Of a DNA stretch of 23,652 bases, positions 1 through 8,407 are shown one piece after another (the stretch's first letter is position 1; the number at the start of each line of letters is the position of its first letter). Source of the DNA: a candidate division TA06 bacterium SM23_40 (lineage in GTDB: Bacteria > LJUI01 > SM1-40); assembly GCA_001303705.1 (NCBI GenBank), contig LJUI01000023.1, positions 1-23,652 of the forward strand, read 5' to 3'. A model generated the notes under the pieces. That model was not told the DNA's origin, made no database searches, and was given only the letters and a program-made list of their open reading frames with translations. The position numbers and the translations under genes are program-made.

Positions 1-2
1 TC

Positions 3-1343
3 GCCGAGGGCAAATGCGATGTGGTAGTCGGTCCGCGGTCCGCGGTCTTTGCGCCTGTACGGCATCTCGGGCTGGTGGTGATCGACGAAGAGCACGATGC
101 CTCGTACAAGCAGAGTGATGCGAATCCGCGATATCATGCACGGGATGTGGCGCTCGAGCGGTCCCGTCTATCGAGTGCTTCCCTGATTCTGGGGAGCGCA
201 ACTCCTTCGCTTGAGAGTTATCTCAGCGCGCAACACGGCGTCTATCGGCTCGCGACACTGCCGAGCAGGATTGGCGGACGGCCGCTCCCGCGCGTTGAGA
301 TCGTCGACATGCGGAACGAGCGCGGAGTTCACGCTGGTACGGCCATCGGAGCCCGGCTCTGCGATGCGATCGCCGATAGACTGCTCAAGAAGGAACAAGC
401 GATCATGCTCCTCAATCGCCGCGGGTTCTCGAACTACCTCCAGTGTCGGACCTGCGGCCACGTGATCCGCTGTCAACGATGCAGTGTCTCTCTGACCTAT
501 CACCGAACAGGGCCGGCGCTGCGTTGCCACTACTGCGGGCTTTCTGAGCGGCCTCCTGACGAGTGCCCCGAGTGTCATGGCACGTTCGTCGGAGGGCGGG
601 GGACCGGCACGCAGGCTGTCGAGGACGAACTCGGGGAACTCTTCCCGCGGGCACGGGTGTTACGGTTTGATGCCGATACGACACGGCGCAAGGGCGCACA
701 TAGGGACCACCTCGAGCGCTTCGGGCGTGGGGAGGCCGATATCCTGCTCGGCACGCAGATGATCGCCAAAGGGCTCGATTTCCCCCGCGTGACGCTCGTC
801 GGGGTGGTATCTGCGGATACCGCCCTCAACCTTCCCGATTTCAGGGCCGCGGAGCGGACATTCCAGCTTCTCGCTCAGGTTGCGGGACGGACAGGGAGGA
901 GCGAGCTGGGAGGAGAGGTGATCATCCAGAGCTACGCGCCGGATCACTATGCCGTCGATGCGGTACGGGGGCACCGGTACGCCGAGTTCGTTCAGCAGGA
1001 GCTCAGGGCGCGTCAGGAGTTGGACTACCCGCCCTTCAGCCGCATGGCCCTGCTGAGATTTCGTGCGCCGGATGAGGAGCGCGTGAGCAAGGCGTGCGAG
1101 GCTGTCGCCGAGACGTTGGCCGGTATCATCGGTGGACAGGATAGATCCGATATCAGCATTCTGGGTCCCGCCCCGGCCCCTATTGCTCGCTTGCGCGGAG
1201 CGCATCGCTGGCACATTATTGTCAAGGGCAAAGACATCGATCATGTCCGTTCTGTCGTGAGAGAGGCTCGCAAGAGGTCCGACGGCTTCAGGGTGCGCGG
1301 TGTGAGAGTCGCGATCGATATCGATCCGATCGAGGTCCTCTGA
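3..1343 (+). CDS. priA: Primosomal protein N' (PriA helicase), 3' part
   Basis: PriA is the DNA-dependent helicase that reloads the replisome at collapsed forks. Only the C-terminal ~446 residues are in the window; the frame is open to the left edge, so the GTG at 21 is internal, not a start. Visible: the GPRSAVFAP block, the DEEH Walker B box in VVIDEEHDASYKQ, the GSATPSLES motif III, and eight cysteines in four CxxC-type pairs (about codons 152-194 of the visible part) that bind the two zinc ions of PriA. These are followed by the helicase motifs GTQMIAKGLDFP and QVAGRTGR and the C-terminal PriA domain. The order is intact, with no frameshift. The gene ends in TGA and the next same-strand gene starts about 250 bp later. 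Family assignment is secure. Confidence 0.96.
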   Translation, partial: AEGKCDVVVGPRSAVFAPVRHLGLVVIDEEHDASYKQSDANPRYHARDVALERSRLSSASLILGSATPSLESYLSAQHGVYRLATLPSRIGGRPLPRVEIVDMRNERGVHAGTAIGARLCDAIADRLLKKEQAIMLLNRRGFSNYLQCRTCGHVIRCQRCSVSLTYHRTGPALRCHYCGLSERPPDECPECHGTFVGGRGTGTQAVEDELGELFPRARVLRFDADTTRRKGAHRDHLERFGRGEADILLGTQMIAKGLDFPRVTLVGVVSADTALNLPDFRAAERTFQLLAQVAGRTGRSELGGEVIIQSYAPDHYAVDAVRGHRYAEFVQQELRARQELDYPPFSRMALLRFRAPDEERVSKACEAVAETLAGIIGGQDRSDISILGPAPAPIARLRGAHRWHIIVKGKDIDHVRSVVREARKRSDGFRVRGVRVAIDIDPIEVL

Positions 1344-1594
1344 TCTGATAGGCTGGTTTCGATCGATTGGCTCGGCCCCGGTCCGGCCACGCACTTTCGC
1401 AGGTGTTGGTAAGGCGGTCTGGAGCTGTGGGCGAGCCGCTGCGGCGTATGCGGAGCTTCAGTGCCTGTCGGGCCAGACTGCTGGTCGGTTCCCGCAAAAT
1501 GCCCACTTAATCAATCGAGGATTTGCTGCTGTTGACGCATCGGTGGAAGGGAGTGTGGGTCGCGGCAGCGGATAGGGGAGTCAGGAGTCAACAG

Positions 1595-2254
1595 ATGGTA
1601 ACTCTGGAAGATATCAAGAAGAATGAACTGGTGGGCGCCTACCTCAAGCGGGCCGACGAGCAGCTGGGCGTCATCGGGTATACCGAGCACGGACCACGTC
1701 ATGCCGATCTCGTGGCGCACATCGCCTATAACGTGTTGTCCCGCCTCGAGCGGACGGAACGGGAGGCGCAGCTCGCGGCCATTGCGGGCTACCTCCACGA
1801 CATCGGGAATGTCGTCAGCCGGGTCGACCACGCCCAGACGGGTGCGATCATCGCCCAGTCGATCCTCGCGGACATGGGCATGTCGCCGGATGAATACACG
1901 GGAATCATGGCTGCGATCGGCAATCACCATGAACAGGACGGCAATCCGGTGAGCGACATAGCCGCCGCGCTCATCCTCGCCGACAAGTCTGATGTACACA
2001 AGACCCGGGTGAGAAACCCCGAGCTCATAAAATTCGACATACACGACCGCGTCAATTACGCTGCCCAGAACTCATTCTTGAGAGTGGATGGCGAGCGGCG
2101 CGCTCTCACTCTGGAGGTGACGATCGACACGGACATATCGCCGGTGATGGAGTACTTCGAGATTTTCCTCTCGCGAATGGTAATCGCCCGCCGGGCTGCA
2201 GACTTCCTGGGATGCGCTTTCGAACTCCTCATCAACGGGATCCGCCTCTTCTAG
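1595..2254 (+). CDS. HD-domain phosphohydrolase
   Basis: A 219-residue cytosolic protein with the metal-binding signature of the HD superfamily: H36 in EHGPRH, the H68-D69 pair in YLHDIGN, H111/H112 in IGNHHEQDG, and D130 in LILADKSDVH. HD proteins are metal-dependent phosphohydrolases, often acting on nucleotides; the substrate here cannot be read from sequence. The frame is open upstream to 1523, but I chose the ATG at 1595 because AGGAG (1583-1587) lies 7 nt before it and HD homology begins shortly after. The C-terminal ~80 residues (DVHKTRVRNPEL onward) form a conserved-looking extension rather than a known second domain. It stands alone: about 250 bp from priA and 720 bp from the next gene. 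Confidence 0.88.
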   Translation: MVTLEDIKKNELVGAYLKRADEQLGVIGYTEHGPRHADLVAHIAYNVLSRLERTEREAQLAAIAGYLHDIGNVVSRVDHAQTGAIIAQSILADMGMSPDEYTGIMAAIGNHHEQDGNPVSDIAAALILADKSDVHKTRVRNPELIKFDIHDRVNYAAQNSFLRVDGERRALTLEVTIDTDISPVMEYFEIFLSRMVIARRAADFLGCAFELLINGIRLF

Positions 2255-2494
2255 CCGGAACCACACCTTCAAGATATGATCCCCAATCAGCCAATGCGTC
2301 ACCAGTCCATCAATAATCGCCGGCCGGATTCACGGTGAGACGTCCGGTCAGATGGGGCAGTCGGCTGTACAGGCGCGGCCTCTGCGTGATACATGGCGCA
2401 GGAGGAGTTGCCTTATACGGTCTGTGGAGCGTACTCCTTCCTTTCATCAGTCCCTTGGCGGGCGAACCTCCGATGCCTCACGAAGGAGTATGAA

Positions 2495-2520
2495 CGTCAA
2501 GTCCGAAATCTTGTGTAAAT
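2495..2520. repeat. Possible IS256-like terminal inverted repeat relic
   Basis: On the minus strand this reads TTTACACAAGATTTCGGAC, which resembles the TTTACACAAAATT core of many IS256-family ends. No second end or transposase fragment is visible, so this is resemblance only. Confidence 0.25.
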
Positions 2521-2667
2521 TGGTTCCGTCTTCTTGGGATGGACCGGGTGATCGGATAGAGTGCGAAGCGAGCTAGGCTCACCCGGCCTGGAGGACCTGC
2601 CACAATCCATCCTCGTGGCTGGAGAGACGGCAGCAATGCGAGAGAGCTGCCTGCGCCCGAGCAAAGC

Positions 2668-2742
2668 ACGACATTTCTATTCTGGTGAAAGCCGGACATC
2701 TCTATGTGGCCAGGAACCGGACATTTCGGATCTTCATTGACA
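2668..2742. repeat. Three 25-bp-spaced GACATTTC repeats (IS terminal repeat relic)
   Basis: GACAT begins at 2670, 2695 and 2720, an exact 25-bp period. The shared unit is roughly CGGACATYTCTATKTGG, best kept in the first two copies and decayed in the third. Multiple short direct repeats at the ends are typical of IS21-like elements, and GACATTTCTA-type repeats are familiar beside DDE integrase-type transposases. No transposase gene remains here. The period is seen directly; the IS origin is inferred. Confidence 0.45.
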
Positions 2743-2886
2743 ATTTGTCGTTCGTACCTCGTATTCAAAGAAATTTCGCCCTGACATAGCTATCAGCTCG
2801 CAGGTAAAGAGTTTTGGCCGCAAGCGCGAGGTTCTTCTATGCAAAATCCACCCCTCAGTGAGGGATCGAGGCTCTCTTATCGGCAC

Positions 2887-2915
2887 TTGACGTACAGGGA
2901 GGATTGTGGTAGGGT
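2887..2915 (+). promoter_or_regulatory. Candidate promoter for the exported protein at 2975
   Basis: TTGACG (2887-2892) lies 17 bp before TAGGGT (2910-2915), about 60 bp upstream of the chosen start. The -35 matches consensus at five of six positions, but the -10 at only three of six. Confidence 0.25.
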
Positions 2916-2974
2916 ATGGTGTGCCGTACAGTCCATGTCACTTGGTGGTAACTCTTGAGGTGGAGGGTAGAGAC

Positions 2975-5347
2975 ATGTGCAAGTTGAGTGTAGTGCTTCT
3001 GGTGCTGGCAGCGCTCTGCGTGAGAGGAATCCCGGCAGGGGCGATGCCAGCGGCCGAGAGAAGAAGTGAGATCGCCCCATCAGCCGACCCCCGGGGAGCT
3101 CTGGATACCCCGTTCCCCAATACTGAGAGGAGGGATCATGATGTGGGCGAGCTCTGGCTCACCATCACAAACTGGGGGTTCTTCGGCACCGAATACGACC
3201 TCAATTTCTCCGGATGCACGTTTCCCGCCTACTCCAACACCTGCTATCTCTTCTGGGGCGGCTTGTGGGTGGGGGCGATCAACGAGGAGGGGGATACACT
3301 CGTATCGACCGGATGCGAGGGGTGGGCCGGTCCCCACTACGAGTTCTACCCCGGCCCTCTCGACGGGATCGATGACCACAAAGATGTGATCACCGAACGG
3401 TCGACCCGTGAGTCCTCGCCCTACTACAGCCCCCTGGCCGTCTCCGAACAGGACTTCATCGCCTTCTACAGCGATACTGCCACGAGCGCTACCTGGCCCG
3501 CGTTCATCGGGCCGGACCACGAGCCGCTCGGGATAGAGGTCACGCAGCGGAGCTTTGCCTGGAGTTACTCCCACGCGCGGGATTTCATCATTTTCGACCT
3601 CTCGCTGAAGAACGTGGGCGAGGACACATTGCGCGACATCTACGTGGGGTTGTTCCTCGATGCCGACTGCGGCCACTGTGGAGAGTATTGGGACAAGGCC
3701 TGGGATGACGTGACCGGATTTCGCCGCTGGCGAGATCCGGGCGATACGCTCTGGCCCGAGGGAACGACGTATTACTCATGGTTCTACCCCGACGGGATCG
3801 ATGTGGGCGGGACGGCGAAGGTGCAGTCTCCGGCCGATCGCATCGACGTGGCCTGGGCAGCCGATGCAAACGGGTTCTCGGCACCTGACGGCTGGCCCAC
3901 TCCCGGTGTATTCGGGACTCGACTGATCCAGACACCCAACCCTAATGTGAGGATTGCGTACAACTGGTGGTACTATCCGCCGAACGGATGGGCTCCGCCC
4001 GAAGTGTGCGCCCCGACTGACCCGGAAAACCCCGACGATGTCTTGGGCGAGCCGGATACTGATGAGCTGAAGTATATCCTCCTCACCAACGGGTATATCG
4101 ATCCGGACCAGCTCGATCCTGTGAACGGTCTGTGCGCCGCGCCCGCTGATGCGAGGTATGTTCTCTCGTGCGGACCCGTCTTTCCTCCCTGGAGGGATCC
4201 GAACGATCCGACGCAGTGGTATTGTGCCCCCGGGGACTCGATCCCCATCTACCTGGCGTATGTCGCCGGTGAGGCGTTCCACGTCGATGCCGCGATCCCC
4301 AACGGTCCGACCGACTATGAGGGGCACTATGACTTCAGCGATCTGGCGGTGAACGCGAGCTGGGCGTATACGGTCTACGACAATCCCGGGCTGGATACCG
4401 ATCAGGATGGATATCGCGGTGACTACGTCGTCAGTGCGTTCGGGGATACGGCCTGGCTCACCGGAGATCGTGTGCCCGATTTTCTCGCCCCAGGCCCGCC
4501 GCCTGCACCATCCGTGACGGTGGTGCCTGGCGATGGCAGGGTGACGATACTGTGGGATGGAGATCTGTCGGAAACGGCGATAGATGCGGTGACAGGTATC
4601 AAGGATTTCGAGGGGTACCGGCTGTACCGCTCCTACAGCAGCGCCACTGCGGAGATAGCGGGCTATTCGCGGCTGGCCCAGTATGATCTGCCGCTGCGGG
4701 ACGGGAGCTGGGTGTGGCACGGGGATACGATCCCTGCGGACAGTCTGAACCTCGGAATGGGCCACGATGATTGGCCTCCGCCGCCGGTGAGTGAAGAGCT
4801 GGCATCCGAATATCCGGCCTGCGACTACATGTTCGTCGATGAGCCTGTGCTGAACGGCCTTCCTGGATACTATTCGGTGACCGCATTCGACTTCGGGTTC
4901 CGGCGCGGCGGGCAGTGGTTTGCTCCTGTGCAGGTGGAGCCGATCGAGTCGGCTCCCAGCGCATCTCACGTCCGGGCGGTGGCGCATCCCGAGGCCGGTA
5001 CGGGCGTGGATGATCGCGTCTGGGTAGTGCCCAATCCGTACAAGGATTCGGAGGACTACAATTCGATTCGCTGGGAGAACTGGAATCGAGCCGGGTGGTC
5101 AGAGCATTCCAGGCGGCTTGACTTCTGTGGGCTGCCGCCGCGGTGCACGATACGGATCTTCAGCATGGGCGGTGACCTTGTGGACGAGATACGGCATCCG
5201 AGCGGGCACCCGGTGGCGACAGAGTCTACCGAGCCGTGGAATATCATATCGCGCGACTTCCAGGCGGTCGTCTCCGGGATCTATATCTTTTCGGTCGAAT
5301 ACGAGAACGGGGACAACCAGCTCGGGAGGTTCGTAGTCATCAAGTAG
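2975..5347 (+). CDS. Large exported protein with Fn3-like module and C-terminal sorting-type domain
   Basis: A 790-residue secreted protein of unknown function. The frame is open from 2906, but I start at ATG 2975. It is preceded by GAGGTGGAGGG, and the translation then opens with a clean signal peptide (MCKLSVVLLVLAALCV, cleavage near AGA). Residues ~50-500 form a Trp/Tyr/Gly/Asp-rich region with phrases such as YLFWGGLWVGA, common in large surface proteins of FCB-like candidate phyla. Around residue 505 a proline-rich joint (PGPPPAP) leads into a fibronectin-III-like stretch (GDGRVTILWDG, FEGYRLYRS). From ~684 a VPNPYKDS block and a beta-rich end (GIYIFSVEYENG to RFVVIK) resemble FlgD/type IX sorting C-terminal domains. 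It is probably extracellular or surface-anchored. A strong hairpin follows about 70 bp after the stop. Confidence 0.85.
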   Translation: MCKLSVVLLVLAALCVRGIPAGAMPAAERRSEIAPSADPRGALDTPFPNTERRDHDVGELWLTITNWGFFGTEYDLNFSGCTFPAYSNTCYLFWGGLWVGAINEEGDTLVSTGCEGWAGPHYEFYPGPLDGIDDHKDVITERSTRESSPYYSPLAVSEQDFIAFYSDTATSATWPAFIGPDHEPLGIEVTQRSFAWSYSHARDFIIFDLSLKNVGEDTLRDIYVGLFLDADCGHCGEYWDKAWDDVTGFRRWRDPGDTLWPEGTTYYSWFYPDGIDVGGTAKVQSPADRIDVAWAADANGFSAPDGWPTPGVFGTRLIQTPNPNVRIAYNWWYYPPNGWAPPEVCAPTDPENPDDVLGEPDTDELKYILLTNGYIDPDQLDPVNGLCAAPADARYVLSCGPVFPPWRDPNDPTQWYCAPGDSIPIYLAYVAGEAFHVDAAIPNGPTDYEGHYDFSDLAVNASWAYTVYDNPGLDTDQDGYRGDYVVSAFGDTAWLTGDRVPDFLAPGPPPAPSVTVVPGDGRVTILWDGDLSETAIDAVTGIKDFEGYRLYRSYSSATAEIAGYSRLAQYDLPLRDGSWVWHGDTIPADSLNLGMGHDDWPPPPVSEELASEYPACDYMFVDEPVLNGLPGYYSVTAFDFGFRRGGQWFAPVQVEPIESAPSASHVRAVAHPEAGTGVDDRVWVVPNPYKDSEDYNSIRWENWNRAGWSEHSRRLDFCGLPPRCTIRIFSMGGDLVDEIRHPSGHPVATESTEPWNIISRDFQAVVSGIYIFSVEYENGDNQLGRFVVIK

Positions 5348-5416
5348 GGGCGACGCCCGAACGTGACGCCGCAGTCTGCCCCCGGCCTTGCGGAAGCGGC
5401 CGACAGCCAATACGAT

Positions 5417-5456
5417 CGCCCTGCCGGGTCTCATAGTGCCGCGACCCGGCAGGGCG
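5417..5456. terminator. Strong hairpin between convergent genes
   Basis: A perfect 14-bp inverted repeat (arms 5417-5430 and 5443-5456, CGCCCTGCCGGGTC and its complement) around a 12-nt loop, followed on the plus strand by a weak T-containing tail (CTGCTGTTT). It sits between the stop codons of two convergent genes, so it probably serves as a bidirectional terminator. Confidence 0.75.
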
Positions 5457-5491
5457 TCTGCTGTTTCACTCGGCATCGATGTGCGCCGTCG

Positions 5492-5833
5492 CTATTTCCC
5501 CTGAAACAGACCTATGGCATTGCCGCTCATGTCGGCGAAGATTCCGAACCACCCCATGTTGGGGATTTCGGTCTTCTCCTGCACGATGGTTGCTCCGAGT
5601 CCCTTCGCCTTCTCCAGCGCTGCCGTGATCTCCTCGACGAGAACGTAGAAAATGATGTTCTGGGGTGTGTTCGGCCCCGGCTTCTGCAGCCCCCCTCCCG
5701 GTTCCTTCTCAGTCTGGAACATGATGTAATCGGAGCCGTACGGCTCCATCTTCCAGCCGAAGAGCGCTGAATAGAACTCCTTTGCCTTGTCCAGGTCAGC
5801 AACGGGTATTTCGACGTGACAGATGGTGTGCAT
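5492..5833 (-). CDS. VOC-family (glyoxalase/bleomycin-resistance fold) protein
   Basis: A 113-residue single-domain VOC protein. It opens with HTICHVEIPVADLDKAKEFY, the usual first beta-alpha unit with a metal-ligand His, followed by LFGWKM, then GLGATIVQEKTEIPNMGWFGIFADMSGNAIGLFQ, the standard second half with the FxDxxGN-type motif. VOC proteins form dimers around a divalent metal and range from glyoxalases to resistance proteins; the substrate cannot be assigned. The open frame extends upstream to 5905, but ATG 5833 is preceded by GGGGAGGG and starts exactly at the domain. It is a monocistronic minus-strand gene converging on the exported protein. Confidence 0.9.
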   Translation of the reverse strand: MHTICHVEIPVADLDKAKEFYSALFGWKMEPYGSDYIMFQTEKEPGGGLQKPGPNTPQNIIFYVLVEEITAALEKAKGLGATIVQEKTEIPNMGWFGIFADMSGNAIGLFQGK

Positions 5834-5988
5834 GGTACCCTCCCCTGTTTGGAGATATCCCTGGTAGAGGTGTGGCGCTAAGAATTCTGCCACAGGCGGG
5901 CTCACCTGTCAACTCCCGATCACTCGGCAGAAGCCGATTCTGAAGATGCCGAGACCAGATTCCGGAGATCGGGGATTCGTCTTAACGG

Positions 5989-6018
5989 TTGACTCAAGCC
6001 TGTCGGCTGTTGTAACAT
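5989..6018 (+). promoter_or_regulatory. Candidate promoter of the small-protein/permease/Usp unit
   Basis: TTGACT (5989-5994), 18-bp spacer, TAACAT (6013-6018), placed about 65 bp before the ATG at 6086. -35 matches five of six and -10 four of six. It lies in the only non-coding gap upstream of the three co-oriented genes. Confidence 0.4.
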
Positions 6019-6085
6019 GCGCATCAGGTTCCACGGGCCCGACCGGCACATGAGGCAGACAATCGAAAAAACGGGGAAGTTGCAG

Positions 6086-6334
6086 ATGGCTACTCAGGAT
6101 GGAGGATGCAGCAGTTCGATTCCCCGAGACGCGGGCGGCGATCGGGGCGGGTGGACCAAGCGGTTCGTGGCCAGGGGGCCACGGTACCGGGAGTGGGCTG
6201 CCCTGTACGAGTCTCTTGGCTTCGAGGTGCGCGTCGAATCGTTCGATCGTGGCGATCTGCCGGAGGAATGTGATTCCTGCGGCGAGTCCGAGCAGGGCGA
6301 TCTGTGGACCATCTACACGAGGCCGAGGGAGTGA
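6086..6334 (+). CDS. Small conserved-looking Cys-pair protein, unknown function
   Basis: An 82-residue soluble protein. The core is WTKRFVARGPRYREW, then YESLGFEVRVESF, then a CDSC pair near the C-terminus and a closing YTRPRE. The layout of a basic helix, a short beta strand and a CxxC near the end suggests a small metal- or redox-responsive fold, but I do not recognise a named family. ATG 6086 is chosen over the earlier in-frame ATGs at 6017 and 6050 because GGGGAAG lies at 6073-6079. The stop codon overlaps a GTG start of the next gene (GTGA, 6331-6334), implying translational coupling with the permease, so a role linked to transport is plausible but inferred. Confidence 0.7.
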   Translation: MATQDGGCSSSIPRDAGGDRGGWTKRFVARGPRYREWAALYESLGFEVRVESFDRGDLPEECDSCGESEQGDLWTIYTRPRE

Positions 6335-7779
6335 GCCCGATCCGGGGTAGCGGAGGTGAGTGGCGAAGCACCGCGGCTCGTCTGCTAATGGCGCGTCGGC
6401 GGAACTGGAGGCTCTTCACCCTCGCCGTTTCATTCGGCGTACTCATACTCATCAGCACGGCGCCGGCGCCGGACGGCCTCACTCAGCAGGGACAGAAAGC
6501 ACTGGCGATCTTCGCCATGTGCATCATCCTCTGGGTAACACACGCTTTCCCGCTGGCCGTTACGAGCTTCCTCGCTATCGCGCTCCTCCCGATCATGAAG
6601 GTGATGGATCCCGGCGAGGCATTCGCGCTGTTCGGTAACGAGGCCGTCTTCTTCATCATGGGGGCCTTCATCCTCGCAGCCGCCCTGCTCAAGTCCGGCC
6701 TCAGCACACGAATTGCCCTCATCTTCCTCTCGCGGTTCGGAGGGAATCCGGAGCACCTGCTCCTGGGAGTGCTCGCCTCCAGCGCCTTTCTCGCCTTCTG
6801 GATGCCGGCCCATGCGGTTGCCGCCCTCATGTTTCCGATAATTTTACAAATCGCGAGAAGCCTCGGACTCGAACCGGGTCGTTCGAGCTATGGCAAGGCG
6901 CTCTTTTTCTCGCTGGCGTGGGGATCGATCATCGGCGGTGTGGCCACGCTGCTCGGCGGCGCCCGTAATCCGCTCGCGATCGGAATTCTCTGGCAGCACC
7001 ACCACCTCCGGCTGGGTTTCGGGGAATGGATGGTGGCGGCTGTCCCGATAACGGTGGTGATGCTCTGCTGTGCCTACGGCGTAATCCGGTTCTTCTTCCG
7101 CATCGATGTCGCGGACATCAGCCGCGCGCGGGATGCGCTTCGCGCCGCCATCGATGACTTGGGGAAAGTCTCGTGGCCGGAGCGCTGGGTTGGCGTAGTC
7201 GTGGGGGGGACCATATGCTGCTGGATAGGCCTCTCACACACTGTCGGTCTGGCCAATATCGCTGTACTCGGAGCTGTCTCTCTCTTTGTCCTGAATCTTG
7301 TTCGCTGGAACGACATCGAGGACTACGTCAACTGGGGAGTCATCCTGATGTACGGGGGAGCCATCGCGGTGGCGACTGCGCTCACTGAAACGGGTGCTGC
7401 GCAGTGGCTGGTCGTCTCCCTTCTCACTCGCTACGAACTGACGCCGTTCATGCTCGTGGTGGCCATATCGCTGGTCGCGAAGGTATTGACGGAGGGGATA
7501 TCGAACGCTGCCGCGGTCGCCGTGCTGCTCCCGATCGGGTTCAGCTTGGGGGAGGTCTATGGAGTCCATCCTGTGTTGATGGTTTATGCAGTGGCGATTC
7601 CGTCAGGTCTGGCCTTCAGCCTTCCTATGGGTACTCCTCCGAATGCAATCTGTTATTCATCCGGGTACTACGGGTTGAGAGAGGCGCTGAAGGCCGGATT
7701 CGTGCTGAACGTCGCCTCGTGGATAGCATTTCTCCTCATGGTGAAACTCTATTGGCCGCTCATCGGGGTCCGCCTGTGA
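6331..7779 (+). CDS. SLC13/DASS-family sodium-coupled carboxylate permease
   Basis: A 482-residue integral membrane protein with about a dozen hydrophobic segments. The DASS fold shows in IILWVTHAFPLAVTSFLA near the N-terminus, FFIMGAFILAAALLKSG, a first hairpin motif GGVATLLGGARNPLAI, and a second in GTPPNAICYSSGYY; these two Asn-containing hairpins normally bind substrate and sodium. Members import succinate, malate, citrate or sulfate; specificity is not readable. I take GTG 6331, which overlaps the upstream stop as GTGA and has GAGG 8 nt ahead; ATG 6388 (MARRRNWRLF) is the alternative, closer to the first membrane segment but with no visible ribosome binding site. A universal stress protein follows 152 bp later. 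Confidence 0.9.
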   Translation: MSPIRGSGGEWRSTAARLLMARRRNWRLFTLAVSFGVLILISTAPAPDGLTQQGQKALAIFAMCIILWVTHAFPLAVTSFLAIALLPIMKVMDPGEAFALFGNEAVFFIMGAFILAAALLKSGLSTRIALIFLSRFGGNPEHLLLGVLASSAFLAFWMPAHAVAALMFPIILQIARSLGLEPGRSSYGKALFFSLAWGSIIGGVATLLGGARNPLAIGILWQHHHLRLGFGEWMVAAVPITVVMLCCAYGVIRFFFRIDVADISRARDALRAAIDDLGKVSWPERWVGVVVGGTICCWIGLSHTVGLANIAVLGAVSLFVLNLVRWNDIEDYVNWGVILMYGGAIAVATALTETGAAQWLVVSLLTRYELTPFMLVVAISLVAKVLTEGISNAAAVAVLLPIGFSLGEVYGVHPVLMVYAVAIPSGLAFSLPMGTPPNAICYSSGYYGLREALKAGFVLNVASWIAFLLMVKLYWPLIGVRL

Positions 7780-7931
7780 GGAGACGATGTGAGAGAGGGG
7801 ATGGATCGGGAGAGGATGTTGTACCACCTCGTACAGGGGTCGTGCCGCTGGCGAGGCAGCGGGGCCCGGGGAATCGAGCAGCGCAGATGCAGGGGTGAGG
7901 CGCAGCGGCGTTCTAGAAGAGGAGCAGGCTG

Positions 7932-8396
7932 ATGACGATCTTGCTCGCCTTGTCAACGACTCGAGAATCGAAGCACGGGGTGGAGTACGCCCTTTCGCGA
8001 GCGGCAGAGGCGGATGCTGAACTGGTGAGTCTCTTCGTGGTGGATCGAAACATCGCGGCGTCTCTCTTCGGGCAGCTTATGGATGCGGGGTTCGTGGGGG
8101 AAAAGGTCGGACGGGATCTCGAGGGGACGATCTTGAAGGACTATGCCGCACGGGGCCGCCGAAGGCTGGAGGCGATCGCCTCGGCGGCAGGCGAGCGAGG
8201 CATTCGCCTCAGGACTGAACTGGTCGAGGGGAATTTCGCTGAGGAGACCCTCCGCACGATGGAAGAAGTGGGGGCGGACCTTATAATTCTCATGCGCGCC
8301 GAGCGCTCGCAGCTCTCACGTCTTCTGTTCGGATCGGCGGTGAATCAGGTCAGGGAGCTCGCCATCTGTCCTGTGGAGATAGTAGAGGAGAGCTGA
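7932..8396 (+). CDS. Universal stress protein (UspA-like)
   Basis: A 154-residue alpha/beta Usp domain. It opens with MTILLALSTTRESKHGVEYAL, has the central GADLIILM strand, and ends ELAICPVEIVEES, matching the usual single-domain length. The ATP-binding form of the family carries GxxG-x9-GS. Here the FGSA part is present (in LLFGSAVNQV), but the preceding GxxG is replaced by RAERSQ-type residues, so it probably belongs to the non-ATP-binding class. AGAGGAG lies 7 nt before the ATG. Usp proteins often accompany transporters, and this one follows the DASS permease on the same strand. Its stop lies 11 bp from the stop of the convergent GGDEF gene. Confidence 0.93.
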   Translation: MTILLALSTTRESKHGVEYALSRAAEADAELVSLFVVDRNIAASLFGQLMDAGFVGEKVGRDLEGTILKDYAARGRRRLEAIASAAGERGIRLRTELVEGNFAEETLRTMEEVGADLIILMRAERSQLSRLLFGSAVNQVRELAICPVEIVEES

Positions 8397-8407
8397 GAAG
8401 ACCGGGC

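Larger units (their letters stand above)
2255..2974. other. 720-bp gene-free region with IS-end-like relics
   Basis: No convincing coding sequence. Short open frames at 2352-2576 (+) and 2478-2768 (-) lack a ribosome binding site and any family resemblance. The stretch holds three 25-bp-spaced GACATTTC-type repeats (2668-2742), a possible IS256-like end near 2495-2520, and the promoter and leader of the downstream exported protein. It reads as a graveyard of decayed mobile-element ends. Confidence 0.5.

Noticed and set aside
3776-4987. 403-residue open frame on the minus strand
   Set aside because: It lies wholly antisense to the exported protein, is Arg/His/Ile-rich with no domain or ribosome binding site, and its opposite strand has a signal peptide and clear domains. 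A normal antisense shadow in GC-rich DNA.
7404-7898. 164-residue plus-strand frame over the end of the permease
   Set aside because: Out-of-frame shadow of the permease; Arg/Gly-rich with no motif, and it does not reach the Usp ribosome binding site as a separate gene would.
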